Assembly: GCF_000764305.2 (NCBI RefSeq) | Contig: NW_025941725.1 | Span: 124,001 to 188,000 of the forward strand | Direction of reading: 5' to 3' | Length of the DNA stretch: 64,000 nucleotides | From: Hyalella azteca | Lineage: Eukaryota; Arthropoda; Malacostraca; Amphipoda; Hyalellidae | In this document: piece by piece, positions 13,001 to 28,000 of the stretch | Layout: every line of letters starts with the position of its first letter | How positions within the stretch are numbered: the stretch's first letter is position 1 | Made by a program: the position numbers and the translations under genes | The notes under the pieces: generated by a model | What the model was told of the DNA's origin: nothing | Databases searched by the model: none | What the model saw: the letters and a program-made list of their open reading frames with translations, nothing else

Positions 13001-16000
13001 TTGTCGCTTTTCCTTATTTGTTCTCCGCGATTCAACGGTCACGTTCGAGAGAGTCTCCAGGGCATATTTTTTTTGCAACAGACTTGAGAAAACCTAGGAA
13101 AAACTCCTGGAGTTTTCGTTAAAAGTTCAGAAATTCTTAGGCCATGCTACTAAAATTTTTATTTTCTATGCACTGAAAAAGACGATTGGCGTACGGTGAC
13201 GCATTAAATAACACAAAATACTTGGGTCTTTAATCAGAGTACATAGCATAGACGGAACCGTAGATACCATGTGAATCTCGGTATCCCGAATCTGACTATC
13301 CCGAATCCCCATAACCCGAATCCCCATATCCCGAATCCCCATATCCCGAATCCCCATATCCCGAATCCCCATATCCCGAATCCCCGTATCCCGAATCCCC
13401 ATATCCCGAATCCCCATATCCCGAATCCCCATATCCCGAATCCCCATATCCCGAATCCCCATATCCCGAATCCCCGTATCCCGAATCCCCATATCACATA
13501 TCCCGAATCCCCATATCCCGAATCCCCATATCCCGAATCCCCATATCCCGAATCCCCATATCCCGAATCCGTATAACCCGAATCCCCATATCCCGAATCC
13601 CCGTATCCCGAATCCTCATATCTTGAATCTTGTCAACCAATTGTCCGGTCATTCCGCGAAAAGTAGATCTTTTTTAAAACTAATATAGAAAACTTGAAGG
13701 AAGTGTCATTCACTCCCACGTTTAACATAGAACTTCCATTGAGCGCTCGGTTAGAGAATTGTGAGAAAATTCGAATTTTCCTGTTTTGCAATCCAATTGA
13801 TGCAATCACATTTAAAGTTACCAATTCATTTTTGTTTTAAATAACTCTATTCCTGTTTTTTAAATGTCGCGTGACCCATCATCAGTAGGAAAATTTTCCT
13901 CCCGGTAAGGGTCCCGACATGATGGTATTGTGAATAGCGCCCTATATATAATAGCTCCTCCCAAGCTTTTGGCTTAAAACAAATACACTCACGATTTTAA
14001 ATATATGATAGTTTAATTTATTACTTTTCCCAAAACATCAACTTCCTAATTATAATTATGTCTATTTGAACGCACCGGGCTCACAGAGATCTTACTTCAA
14101 ACGAATATTTTTCATTGTATCGGGAAATCCCAATGTTTAAAGTGAGCCTTCGATGCACAACGAACCCAATCACTGTCGGTAATTTACTTCTCCATGGACG
14201 CTAATTATCTGCTCTTTGACTGCCAGTAATGCGCCTGGTCACGATCGGTCTCGCTTTCTACCATCCAGAGTCGTGACTCGAATACGCAGACAATTTTTTC
14301 TAGATATTCACATTTCACACCTCATTCAATATTTATGTGTTTCTACCGTCGTTCAAGACATTGTTTACACATGACTGTCTGTAGGGGGCCATTTGAGCCT
14401 CATGACGAGCTCTGCCCTGTCTCTCTGTCTCGCCCTGCCTGTCGTTATTCCGACACCGTTTGTTTACTCCATCCGGCCGTCTGCCCGACTCTGTCTACTC
14501 CACCCGCCCGTCTGTCTGTCTCATTCTACTCCACCCTTCCCTCTGCCCATCTCTGTCCACTCCATCTGCTCGCCTGCTTAGAATTCCTCTATTCCACAGA
14601 TTGCATCTTCTGTCATTTCTTTCCACTCCCCTTTTCCGTTCATAACTCGTTTCGCCGAACCGAACATCTTTATTTTATTTCATTCTCGGCCCATGCAATT
14701 TAGAGTTCATATTTTTTACGTCATAATTTGCCCATTTCATAATTTGCCCGTTTGCCCATTCGTTTACTACATCCTACCGCCTAGTCTGTTGTTTTTTAAT
14801 TTCTTATTGCTTATTGTCAGTTAATTGTTGTTGCCGATTGTTGTTTTATCGATCCGGCTGACTGTCCATTGTATACTTCGTCCGTCTATCCTTTCTGCCA
14901 TTTTTTTCGTCCGTTTGTTTGTCCAACTGTCCGCTCCAGCGCAAAAATTGTCGCATACCCTCAGCTCTGTATCGCATGTCCTGTGTTTTCAGGAGGTTTT
15001 TTTTATCCAGAGCATACAATCAATCGTATGTACAACTCTTTTTTGATCAATTTTTTTATTATTTTTGCTTCAATCTCGCTTATATAATTTTCTCAGTATT
15101 GCTTTCATTTCATTTCTGATGCATGGCAAAGACCAAGTAGTAATTGTTAGCAAGATCTTTGTAATATATTGAATAAAATTTTCGCCTCTAATCCATATTA
15201 GGGATTATATTTGAAAAACATTTCGTCGGGAATTTATTTTTTCCTCCTCGTTCAAAGGTTACCATTTATGTTTTTTGAAGTAATTTTTTGCTCACTCGTA
15301 TGATTCCACAAAAATTTAAGCGTCTTAACTTCAGTTTCAAACTGAACATTCAATTTTAAATTAATGCTTCTTAAATGCCAGCGTTTTAAAATTGACTGAA
15401 TTCATTTCCTTATCTATTTATGGACTGAATTTGATTTCGCTTCGGGAAATCATTTTTCATTTGAATTAAAAAAAATTGAAACGAGCAACTCTACCTCATT
15501 TCTTTACACAAGCTTGCAGTTTGATGGATCCGAATTACCATAACCAGAAACTTTTTAACATAATCATTCCCATCATATGTCAAGTTTCATATACACGTTC
15601 TCTTACATATTTTCCCTCTTTGCGACCTTGCGAGTGCAAACTACTACATTGCATCCATTCCACATTGCGTTAATTTATTCATTGAAAAACCCTTACAGGT
15701 GACTAAAACCTCCTAGTATAGCATAGCATAGCCTGAAATTAAAGCCAATTTATTTGCCCAATTGGACGACTGAGCTTCAAATGTGAACAAAAATCGCCCT
15801 TATGAAAGTCGACAGATATGTACAGCTGGAGGCTAAAAATTTGCCTCTTAGGGCAATTTCATCAAGATTTTTGCAAGCGCACTGCCACAACGTGTAACAT
15901 ATCAGGGAAATTTTTTTGGCGAAGAGGCGAAGCAAAAAATAATTTGACCAACTTGGTTTCTGCTTTGAATTTTACTGACCTCGGTTTTTTTATTAGTTAT

Positions 16001-19000
16001 TACTCGTTTTCTGGATTGTTTCGTCATAGATTCGTGGTAGCGTGACGAATTTGACTCACAAACAATGACTGAGAGGAAAGTACATTTGCACTCATTCTGC
16101 ACACAGAAGCTCGATTTTATTTAAATTTCAAGATTTATCCCTCTGATATTTTTTCATCTTTTTTGTTACCGTTTTTCATGCTTTGTATCTTCAAATTTCA
16201 TTCTTGGCTGTGATCCCTTTCTATATATTATGGCGTATAAAAACTGCATATAATTCTATATCTTTGTCCATTATTTTTTATTTTTTTCCATGCACAGTCA
16301 AATCCATATCGCGAGCGGTTTTATCAGCATAAACAAATTTCTGCGGAAGCATTACATGCATCACGAAAGCCAAGCAACCCATACTCAAGTGTCTCCATGA
16401 TTCCAGCCTATAACCTGCTTATACAGAGCTATGGCGCCATTACACTCGGGCGTTATGAGTATCGACCAGCATCGTATATAACATGTGTAGCCCCTATTGC
16501 TCGTCGATATTCAAGGAAGCAGGCAATGTTGCAATATATGCTGGCCTCTTGAAATTCTGTGTTTGCATGCAAGCAGAACGCAGACCTGGTCTCGGGGTCT
16601 CTCCCCTCTTGATTGTTTATAGCTTCTGAAGCGTCTGGTTTCGGCAGAGACGCTCGGTCCATTCGTGCGTTTGTGAGCAGCGCTGCTGTCTCATTATTCC
16701 GAGCCGCGACGCTGTAAACACAGTCACGTGCGACTCGCCCCTTCTCGTCATCGTGTGTGCGGCGTTATTTCCGCGACATGAGTTTCGATAATTTAATAAA
16801 TCGACCACAATTTCTGATTGAGATTACTTCCTAGATAAAAATGGAAATGTTTCTACTAGTATTTAATGTTGATTGTCGGCTTTAAGTGTAACTAGCAGTT
16901 TATCCAGGCGTAAGGAATATTTTGGGGGCTAATAGTTCCTGTGATGATCTCATAATTTCAATTCCAGTATCTCAAATTTCCGTCACATACGATCTCACCA
17001 CCCCATTTCTCATCATCCACAATCTCGTCACCTCCAATCCCGTCACTCTGGATTCCTACTTCCCAGGTCGCATTGATGATCGTAATACTTTATTATATCA
17101 TTTGAAAAAATTCTTGTCCAATCCCACAAATATCGACCGATATACGAAGTATAAATTTAAATTTCTTCTCCTTAAAATGCAATTTATGTTCGCTTAATTA
17201 CTACAGTGATTTAAAAATCCCGCTGCCCTGACTACCCTCACTGAATTTCAACCGAGTAAAATAATGTGTATCAAAATAAATAAATAATGGTAGAACAGAT
17301 CTGTCCCAGCCCACTTTTTAAGTCAAAGTCCCAGTCGACTCCCGTCTTGTGAAATGATTAATGCGTTTTTGCATTAAATTCACGTTATGCCTATTCGGAA
17401 GTCTATCGTCGATTTTTTATTCGACCGTCTTCTTTCCGTTTGGCGATTTCATACCATTTCCCTTCTACTAATAAATTTTCAGATCCATATAATGCCCCGA
17501 AACGATAGTGATTGTGTATATACTCTCAAATAGCCCCTATGTCTTAAGAGCATCCGGCTTCAAACTCGCAAAAACTAACCAACTTTCAGAAATATGCAAT
17601 TGTTTAGAGTTTGATTTGATCACGAGTAAAATTAAAGAACAATTCACGGTGATTAGTCTCGCAATCGAATTAAAATTTCGTTTCCAAAGAATTTTAAAAA
17701 TTAACTCTTCTCTTAGTTCACTGCGCAATGATGCAGAAAGCCATCCATTTGCATGAGTGGTGTTTTCAAAAGCCACTGGCTTTTGAAAACTGAAAATTTT
17801 TTCAACAAATTTTTACGTGTATAAGTGGAGGGTCCACTGACATAGGCACCTGAAAGCTGAATATTGTGGAGACAGAATTTCTATTATATCAGTCATACAA
17901 TTCTTATATACAGTTCCTCAATACAATATACAATTAAACCAGCAAAGTTGAAAAATAGTCGCGCTCATATTTACATTAATTGGTGCTCGGGGATTTTTTT
18001 TATCATTATATAGTTCTAGCTTGTGTATTATACCACACAAATTGATTACTGCTACTAAACTTTGAACGAATTTACGACAGTTCAATTCAATTACACAAGA
18101 CTCCTGACTTATGTGGTGTAGCATCCAACTTTCTCAATTTTATAAAAAGCATGATTCTAGTTCATTAACCGTACCGCATGACACGTCTATGGAGTCTTCA
18201 TGCATTATTAAACGCGTTCTTATAACATTTTAAAAATGTTTTCTCCGTTATGCCTTATCCATTATTGTGTCGCTGCCATGACAAAACAAAGGTTTGTTCA
18301 AGTGTTCCCGAATTATTCCGACTGTTCTGCTTATTTTTGTAGTCGCGTTCTAAACGTTTAGGCACCTCTCAAGTATTTACAGCATCGTGAATCATTCATT
18401 GGAAGCATCCTAAATTATTTTCGCTATCTAAGATGTTCTGCTCAAATAACACAAGGGGCCTGTGAGCCGCAATGTTTTCCTAGCCGCGTGCCGGAAGGTG
18501 TCATGTTGTGCGGACGTTTTCAGCGGCGCCATCTTCGAGGCGACCTTGCATATTTCATCGCCGTGTGAATTATGACGAACTTCATACATGGCATGGACAT
18601 AGCGGCCCCGTGTTACTCTGACCCCAGTGCATGTTGAAGAGTGAACTTTTACTTAAGCGGTTCATCTCTAGCAGACTTCAAAGAGAGACCCACGGCAATT
18701 TTGCGGGGCTCTGCCACGTTGTTTCATTCGACTCAATCGCCGTAACTTTATAGACTTATGAAACTTTTTTATTATGTAATGATTGGGCAATTTTGTCGCA
18801 AGTTGCGTGCTGTTGGTGCGAGCGCAATTATTATTTCATTAAACCGATTTCGGCAACAAAAACCTTTTCCTTAACGAATCTTTAATTTTATGCTCGAGCA
18901 TTTCACTACGCACTAATATGGCAACTGATCTAAGTTCTCGTCTTCGGCTTTTAACTTGTTTGTGGTTGGACTCTGAAAGCGATTTCGCCGCCACCACAAG

Positions 19001-22000
19001 TAGTAGATCAGTTTTTGTAGAGTGTTAAGGCAGCTGCGTGTGTTTGCTAGCCTCCGTCTGACCATAAAAGCCCTGTAATTGTTATTTGGAATCGGGCGTG
19101 CTTGGTAGAGCTTGTAAACCCTTTAAACGATGCACTCGCTTTGATGCTCTACAAACGACCTGCGTTTCACGACCTTTGCACGAAATGTGAAACTTTTTAT
19201 TTCGTATTATAAAGATCATTTAACGCCGTACTCGGTTTCAATGAATGGTTGTAAAAATAAATTGACGGTTTCATGTGTTTCTCGCATGTCTTGTGCACGT
19301 TTTAGGTAAAAAAGGTGCAAAAAATTCAAGCCACTCGTAGTCTAGACACGTTATTTTACTTAAGATCAATCGTTTCTACCTTAAACCCATTTTCTTCCTT
19401 ATCTGCTCTCCTTTTCTCTGCCTTGAAGCATATTATCACTGCCTCAAACACCAGTTTTCTTTATTGGCACATCTGTTCTCTTGCATTAAACATTTTTACT
19501 TTCTATTCAACACTTGTTCTGCATAATTTACGCACTTTTTTCTCGCTTTTATCGTATTCTTTCTGCTTTTGCACATGTCGTCCCAATGGTCGAATTAAAT
19601 GTCCAAGCATATGTCATGTCATAGCTCATTTCTTTTCAACTGTTCATTATACACCGCTACGAGACGTAAAATTTGTCATGTTACTTTGTCCGCTACGTAC
19701 ATTCTTTATAGGCTAGCATATTTTCATAACAACCTATATTATTGTATGCTAGAGTAGAGCCCCTCATTAAGGCAAGTGCGATTAATGAGATAAAAGATTT
19801 AAAAAATGAAACTACAAAGAAGTTTAGAATAAAAATTGCATTCTTTTCAATCACACTTGTGCTATATACATGTACAATAACTCTATACATAACTACTAAG
19901 GACTATACTTCTTTATACATGATTGAAGGAACATGAGAATACACATTTATTCCTCTTGTTACTAAAGGATGCTCAAGAAATATAATATATCAACAACTTT
20001 CAATAGTTACTAATTTTAAGGATTCAGAAAATATACCAATAACTATCGTGTGCATTCGTTCATTATATTGAGATTGTCATGTTTAACCTACGTTTTTTTT
20101 TTTTTTTGTTTCAGGTATGGGCTGTGATGTGAAAACTTCAGGCTGGTGCTGAAGTTTATAAGTACTGAAAGTTTTGAATTATTGTTTCCCGTTTTTCACA
20201 TTTTCTTAATCTGGTTAATTTTTTTCTAATAGCAATATTTTCATTTCATAGGTCAACCAATCACAGTTTTTTACGTAATTGTCTTGTTGCTTTTTCGGGG
20301 ACTCCCTTCTAAAATTTATTCCAACATTTCTTAATATTAATTTTGAATCAGCCATATTTTAATTAATTTTTAACATTGAATATTCTAAAATTTGCCACTT
20401 TTATTGTACTCCTCTGCTCTTTTTGCATGGTTAATATATTACATAGTTACTGCTATAAAGTACATTGTTACAATTATAAGCTACATAGCGCCATTACACT
20501 TCCACTCAACTAAAACTAAAACACCATTTCCTTACTTCCGCTTTTTCAGAATCTCAATTGAATTTTAATAACCCTTTGATCTTCCAATAACTTTTTAATA
20601 CTCCGTGCGATCAACTTCATATTCTACATTCGCTAGTTTAATTAGGCCGTTATAAAGGAAGTAATTTATTTATGCGTGCAACGTTGACCCTCTTACCAAT
20701 TAATTACATTGTTCCGCTTACATGATGTTTATTTTACTTGCAAATATAAGAAATATAACCTGATAAACTTTTTTACTCGTCTTCTTTTTACAGTTTTTAA
20801 ATTCATTACAAATTGCACCGAATAAAAACCTTTTCTATTCGCTCGAGTATTTTTACGAGCTTCGTAGATGAAAATTATTACATTATTTGTCTACCGAATT
20901 CTACCTGAGTTTTGCACCATGTTCATTAACATCATTTTTTCATAAACATACTGTTTATATAAACTATAAATCAAATTATGTTAAATTATCAACAGTATTA
21001 ACAATTTTATGTTAGGTATATAACATATTGTATAGTGGTATTCTCAAGTCGAGCGTTCCCGTAAAAATTAGTTATTCTTGTTATTCGTGCCCTGAGGTGA
21101 GGCTGGATGCGAGAACATTTTGTACGGTTAAGCTTTATTTTATCGCAGTTACTTCGTTGATGAGAGGTCGTGATGTTAGCACCTCGTTTTGCCCGAGGGC
21201 TGCGCGGTCTAGGGCTCTCGTTACTGAGGGTAACAGAGCGCGCTTATACTTAATGTGATGACCTCCTCACTCGCCGCCCTCACTGAGGTCTACTGCATAA
21301 ACTCGTATATTTTCAGCCTAGTGTTTCGTAGATATTTATTGAGATACCTAAAATTACCATACAAGTGTGGTCATTTTCTTCCCTACATTCATACTCGTGT
21401 GCTGGAAACCTCATTAAAAATATCATTATTAAATTCTATGTGTTCTGGATAAAATACGTAGGTGCATCATGGCAACATCCTTTCTTTTGCACTTTTATTT
21501 ATGGCGAATTCCTCTCTTTGAATTTTATTTTCGAAACTCTTCTCAAAAGCGTTATCAAAAAATTAGGTTTCATAAAAATATTTCATTTCCTGAACCATTT
21601 CCCACCCGATACTCTCAGCTGAAATTATAGCTTTTAAGCGACACCAACTTCATCGGTCTGAATTAATGGCCTGAGTTCGAGGGGTTGTTGCTCTGATGTC
21701 AAAATGAAGGGCCATTTAGTGAGTGCGGGCCGGAAGCTAATGCTCCTGAAAACCAGCGATGCACGAAACTATTTACATAGATCACTTAATTTCAAGTATC
21801 CTTTTTGATATGATTTTATTTTAGTTATCATAAATTGTATTTGCTCTTAAATTTCATTCATGAATTTGAGTTTGTGAATCGTTATGGCATAATCTGAGTA
21901 AAAGTTTAATTTTTCTTAATGATTACCTTCTTTTAAGTCTGTGCCTGATTTTCGTTTTTTAAACTTTAATGCTATGATATCCTTAGCGTCACTTTAACAT

Positions 22001-25000
22001 GATTCTCGCTGTCTTTTGAATTTTCGCATTGAAAGTGTTCAATATTTTTAAAACTTCCTCTTGAATGGATTCTATATTTTTATGTCATTGATATATGACT
22101 TATTTAAACTTCACTTTTCTTTTGACTCATTTACACTTCACAGCTCTTCTTCATATTATTAATCTGTATCACAAATAATCTCAAATGATTAATGCGCGAG
22201 ATTTTTTTTAGTTTAGTTGGGCAATTTTATCCTCCTAATCATAGCACAAAGCTCGCAGAGGCTCTCGTACAAGAAAAATGCCTTGAGCCAACTTATCACA
22301 AGTTTCAAAAAGTCCGTAAAAATTTTCAGCTTCTCTAATCTTCAAAGTGAAAGTGAAGGAAATAATTACACTTTCTAAGGGCGATGATGCTGCTCATTTC
22401 GCCGGACTTCTCTCCGAGTTACGTTAAAGGATGTAACAATAAATTCTTGCGAAAACAAAAATGTTACTGTAATTTTGGTGTTTAAGAAGAAGTTGTGAAT
22501 TTGTTTGACTTCAAGCGTTCTAGAAACTCGTTTAAATGGCGAGCAATTTCTTTCATAACACAGTCATTACATTTGAGCAGGCTGAAATTCACTATGCTTT
22601 ACAATTGTGTAATTTATTGAATAAATAAGGATTTATGTGCTAAATTTTGCGTGGTATTTCCATCGTATCGTCAAAGAGTGAACTTTTTGAATAATGTTGA
22701 GCACCTAAAATTTAGGGATTAATTAACCAATAATAAATTTTATATTTTGTTTCTACATTAATTCCTTGTAGTGTTGAAGGCTTTAAAGTTACAAAGGCGA
22801 AATTAATTTAATGAATTGTAATTAATTTGTAATTAATTTCAACGTGTAAAAAATTCACTGCAATGTTTGGATTTCTTGAGCCTTGCATCGTTTGCCAAAA
22901 TAGCTTCGAAGTCTTGAATGCTTCACGGGGAAATAGCTTTTCTTGTCCGTGTTAATCATGTTAGACTACTCATCAAAGTGGCAAACATATGACACTCGAT
23001 TCAGAATAACTAAATCTGAGTAGTCATGATTATTTTCGTTTAGTTTGAAGTATTTTGACTTGAAAAATATAAAATTAGGCTCATCATATTAGCTATTTTT
23101 GCAACAAATTAATTACGTTGAGATTAATTACGTTGAGTACACCAGCTCACCATTGCGCATTCCACAATGGACTTTGCAAAATATCCATAACAATTTTTTG
23201 CATGACTGCTGGCTCATCAACGAATATTGACAATGCTATCCAGTCCTCAACTCCTATTAAGTTCTAAGCGTGTTATCTCAAAATTCTAAACTCCAACTCA
23301 AAGGTTCTGAGCGTTTAATCTAAGTCCTAAGCACCGACTCGGAGCGTGTTATCTCAAAATCCCAAACTCCCACTAGCGAATTCTTTATAAAAGTGTTTTC
23401 TCTCAGTCTTCATCTTCAACTCTGGCTCAACTGAGGTTCTGAACATGTTGAAATCTCAAAGTCCTCAACTCGAACTCACAAGTTTTAGGCGTATTATCTC
23501 ACTTACTGTGTATTTCTATGTTATTGTTTCGCAGGATGCGGTAGACTGTAGCTTTTTTAATGTGTAGTCCTCCAATTGCGCTGCCACGTAATAGCCTAAG
23601 CGCTCAGGCTTAGCGCGCTATGTTGCGTGTTTTGTAGCAGCGCATGCATTACTGAATTGCCTCCCATGCTCAGCCACGGAATTAATATGAATTTTCTACC
23701 GTTTTTGCTTGCTCTTGCACTCGTAAATACACAGCATCCGTTTTCATTTTCAACAGTCGAAGATTTTTTTACTATAAGCCCGTACAGCAAGTCAATCAAA
23801 AACATTTGCCGTTTCTATGGTTTCCTAGTAAGCTGCTTGAGCTGCAATTCTTCAAATTTGGTTTAACCATCCATAGTTTTTTCTCTAAGTTCTCTTCAGC
23901 TATAGTGTTCATCATTGTCAGTGTTCACACGCTATAGTGTTCAGTCAGTGTTCACACGCTACAGTGTTCATCATTGTCAGTGTTCACACATTATAGTGTT
24001 CATCATTGTCAGTGTTCACACGCTATAGCATTCATCATCATGGTGTTCATAATTTCAACTTTATCTATCTTAAGTTTAATCTATCTATTTTTTGTAACAA
24101 TAGATGAAGATATAAATAATAGTAGATAACAATTCTTCTGATAGACCGTGTGCACACTTTTTCTTAGATGAATCAACCTTTCAAACGCGACATTAAAGTT
24201 CATTCCATTTTGAAGCATTCGTGTCGTCCGTCTCTGAGACAGAGGCTGGACTGGAGCCGTCTAGGTTCCTCATCGAGGTGAAGTTCTATCTGTTCCCCCT
24301 CTAATGTCATGGGCTGTGCTTTAGATTTGTTGGGCGTGTAATTGTCTGCAATCTGCAATCGCGGTGCCAGTCGGCTGAGCCTTACTGCTAAATCTGCTGC
24401 GAACAAGAATTTTGAGTTTCTGGAACTCCTGTAAAGCATTTGCAATATTAGTGTTAATTAGAGACCAAGAGTTAGATTGATCGCTATTTTTATAAATACG
24501 CATCAAAATCAACGGCATCTTGCATCAAAACAACGTTGACTGAACGTTCATTTAAAGAAACCTACTCGTAATCAACGTTGTTTCTGGGCTTAATCATATT
24601 CCTGATGGGCTAATCGCACAGAAAATGTCGTTATCTCTTTTACGTATCGTCTTCATGATTTTCTCCTGTATTTTGAACCTAGTATTAGTTAACAGAAATT
24701 TTCTAGATGTAAATTTCATTTGAAGACGTTTAGTGGTTTCTCAGGAAATATTCTCATCACGAGCATCGTCTAAACTTGCCATGAACAAAACAATAAATTT
24801 TATTCTATGATGTAACTTATTTTTAAATATATTATCGTTTGCATCCAATTATACTGCGAGTTGTTTTTATTCGCGAATTTTACCACTTTTTAATGTTAAC
24901 CCCTTAAGGTTGAATGTCTTAACGATGTATTTAAAGGAAGTGGCGTGCATAAAACCCATTGTTACAGGTCATCACATCGCTTTTACGACCCGGAAACTTT

Positions 25001-28000
25001 TTCTTGCACCTCGTATCAAAAGAAACTTTGGCCAAGTACAGTACTTTGAGTTCGAAATTTCATTCCTTAACTTTAATTCACCAGATCACTCGGTCTAACT
25101 TCAACACGTACTGCTATCACTAAAAATGTCATCAACAGTGTGGTTAAAAAATTTGACTGCCATTATTTATAATTTATTATTCCGATTATTGCAAAAACTG
25201 GTTATTTAGTTTTCCTCTTTATTCGCGAAACGTCATTTCGGTCTCGCAGATTTCATATTATATTTTATTCCCTTTCCATCCGAGGAAAAATTGTCATCAT
25301 TCTCTCGTGACTTCTGCTCGGACCCTCATAATCGTGGGATAAACTTCGCTTTATTGCGGTCAGTTATGGCGTCCAGTCTCTCGAACTAAACTCGTTCCCC
25401 TCGAACTGCATCTCCCTCGTCCTAACTGCACCTCCCTCGTCCTAACTGCCATCTCCCTCGTCCTAACTGCACCTCCCTCGTCCTAACTGCCATCTCCCTC
25501 GTCCTAACTGCACTTCCCTCACTCGAACTGCACTGCCACCACCCTGCCTGTATTCTTCCCACCTATTTCATTTTCTATACTTTTGGAGACTGTTCATTCA
25601 ATTGAATCTCATCATTTTTGCAGTTAAATGCATTTCATAATTTTATCTTCTTACATTAAATTTTCGTCGAACTTACTATTTCTATTAATAAAAAACGCAA
25701 ACGGAAAGATATCATCAATGAAAAATAATATTTTGGAATCGCAAACAAATAATACCGTACCGCATCGATTATGTGTATCGATATTTACTGGACTATATTT
25801 AGAATTTTCGACTGCTGGCAAAGGCACATCTAAAAAATTACAAATACATTTTTTGACAACTCCTTAAGATAAATTCTAAATAGAACATAAAACGGCTAAT
25901 TTATGAGGCGTCTATTTCTTCTTACTCATCTCGTTATCAATTATTATTGTTTAAATATTTATTCATTCCATGTTGTTTTGCCAAATGTTTCAGATCGCTC
26001 GCTCCGTTTCAATAATCCATCTCTGCTTATCTTGCAAAGCTTTATAATATCGGTTTATCAACCTAGTGCCGCGTCTCGTGTATAATTTACGATGTACATA
26101 ACTAGAAATTATTGTGTCCCTATCGATTGGTCGTTCTCAATGCCATTAAGTAATTGTAGGTGTGCTGTGTCCCGCGCGTCGACCAGTCCGTGCTTTGATG
26201 GAGAGCTCGAACACTACAGTATGTCAGCGCACAAGCTTTGATGGAGACTTCGAACGCGATGTCAGGACAGACGTTTTTATAAAGAGCTCGAACGCGATTT
26301 CGGGTTTTAATGAAGAGCTCAACGCGATGTCAGCGAACACGTTTTTTTATTCCAATGGTAAAAATTGTAATTTTTAAGTTTCCTTACGTTTCAAAGTTAA
26401 AACATTAGCTTCGAGGTGGCAGGTTTTTTGAAAGAAACTTTGCAGGTATATTTAAAAAAAATATATAACTAGGTAAGCATTGTAACTTTCTGTCTGTTTT
26501 TAGTGACCCGAACTGAAGTATCGAAAGATTTTCCTCGGTAGCGAATTTTAGCGACAAATCTGGTAATAATGATGCAATTGCCATATGTTACTTTTATAGT
26601 TTCATCACTAAAATTGTAATTTTCCCAAAGCTTCTAGACTCAGAAGCTCCCTCTTTCTAATCGTTCAGTTGGAAAAGAAATTACAATTTTTTATTCAAAA
26701 CAGATGCAATATAACAATTCTTGAGAAACCTCTTGCTATAAAAAAATCTTTAAAAATCTCGCCGCTGGCTTTTTTTAACTATTTAAATTAGCTTGTTATA
26801 CGATTTCAGCGAAGGGGTTTTAATGAATAGCTCAAAGCGATGTCAAGGCACACGTTTTTATAAAGAGCTCGAATGCGATTTCAGCGAACGGGTTTTAATG
26901 GAAACTTCGAACGCAATGTCGTGACATACGTTTTTATAAAGAGCTCAAACGCGATTTCAGCGAACGGGTTTTGATGGAGACTTTGAATGCAATGTCAGCG
27001 CATACGTTTTTATAAAGAGCTCAAACGCGATTTCAGCGAAGGGGTTTTAATGAATAGCTCAAAGCGATGTCAAGGCACACGTTTTTATAAAGAGCTCGAA
27101 TGCGATTTCAGCGAACGGGTTTAAATGGAGACTTCGAACGCAATGTCAAGGCAGACGTTTTTATAAAGAGCGCGAACGCGATTTCAGGGAACGGGTTTTA
27201 GTTGAGAGCTCAAAGCGATGTCAGCACACACGTTTTGATGAAGAGCTCGAACGCGGTATGTCAGCGAACACTTTTTTTATTCGAATGGTAAACAATTGTA
27301 ATTTTTAAGTTTCCTTATGTTTCAAAGTTAAAAAATTAGCTTCGAGGTGGCAGGTTTTTTGAAAGAAACTGTGCAGGTATATTTAGAAAATATAACTAGG
27401 TAAGAATTGAAACTTTCTGTTTTTAGTGAACCGAACTGAAGTATCGAAAGATTTTCCTCGGTAGCGAATTTTAGCGACGAATCTGGTAAAAATGATGCAA
27501 TTGTCATATGTTACTTTTATAGTTTCATTACTAAAATTGTAATTTTCCAAAAGCTTCTAGACTCAGAAGCTCCCTCTTTCTAATCGTTCAGTTGGAAAAG
27601 AAATTACAATTTTTTATTCAAAACAGATGCAATATAACAATTCTTGAGAAACCTCTTGCTATAAAAAAATCTTTAAAAATCTCGCCGCTGGCTTTTTTTA
27701 ACTATTTAAATTAGCTTGTTATCTCCCTGGACATATTCGCATCCGTGTCCTATAAGCCGGCCCTCCCTCGCAACGTTTTGAAGCGGGGCTGGCCCTGATC
27801 GTCGGTAAAATACATATTTAATGACTCGCGCATCGAGTCCCCGCATTCAAGATTCGCCTGCTGTCGCCTAATGTCAAATATTTCATTGCCCCGTCGCGCT
27901 CTGAAGCTCTGGCCGAAACCGACGCTCGTTGCGCGCATCTGAAATGTAAAATTGAAGCCTACAAACCTTTGTTTGCTGATGGGTAGCTGGAAATACTATC

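Noticed and set aside
13166..13576. Long open frames on both strands (MGIRD, PNPHI and GFGIW repeats)
   Set aside because: Products of a 15-bp tandem repeat; no non-repeat coding sequence is attached.
24200..24518. Minus-strand frames of 65 and 81 codons
   Set aside because: No recognisable motif or matching splice context; most likely random.
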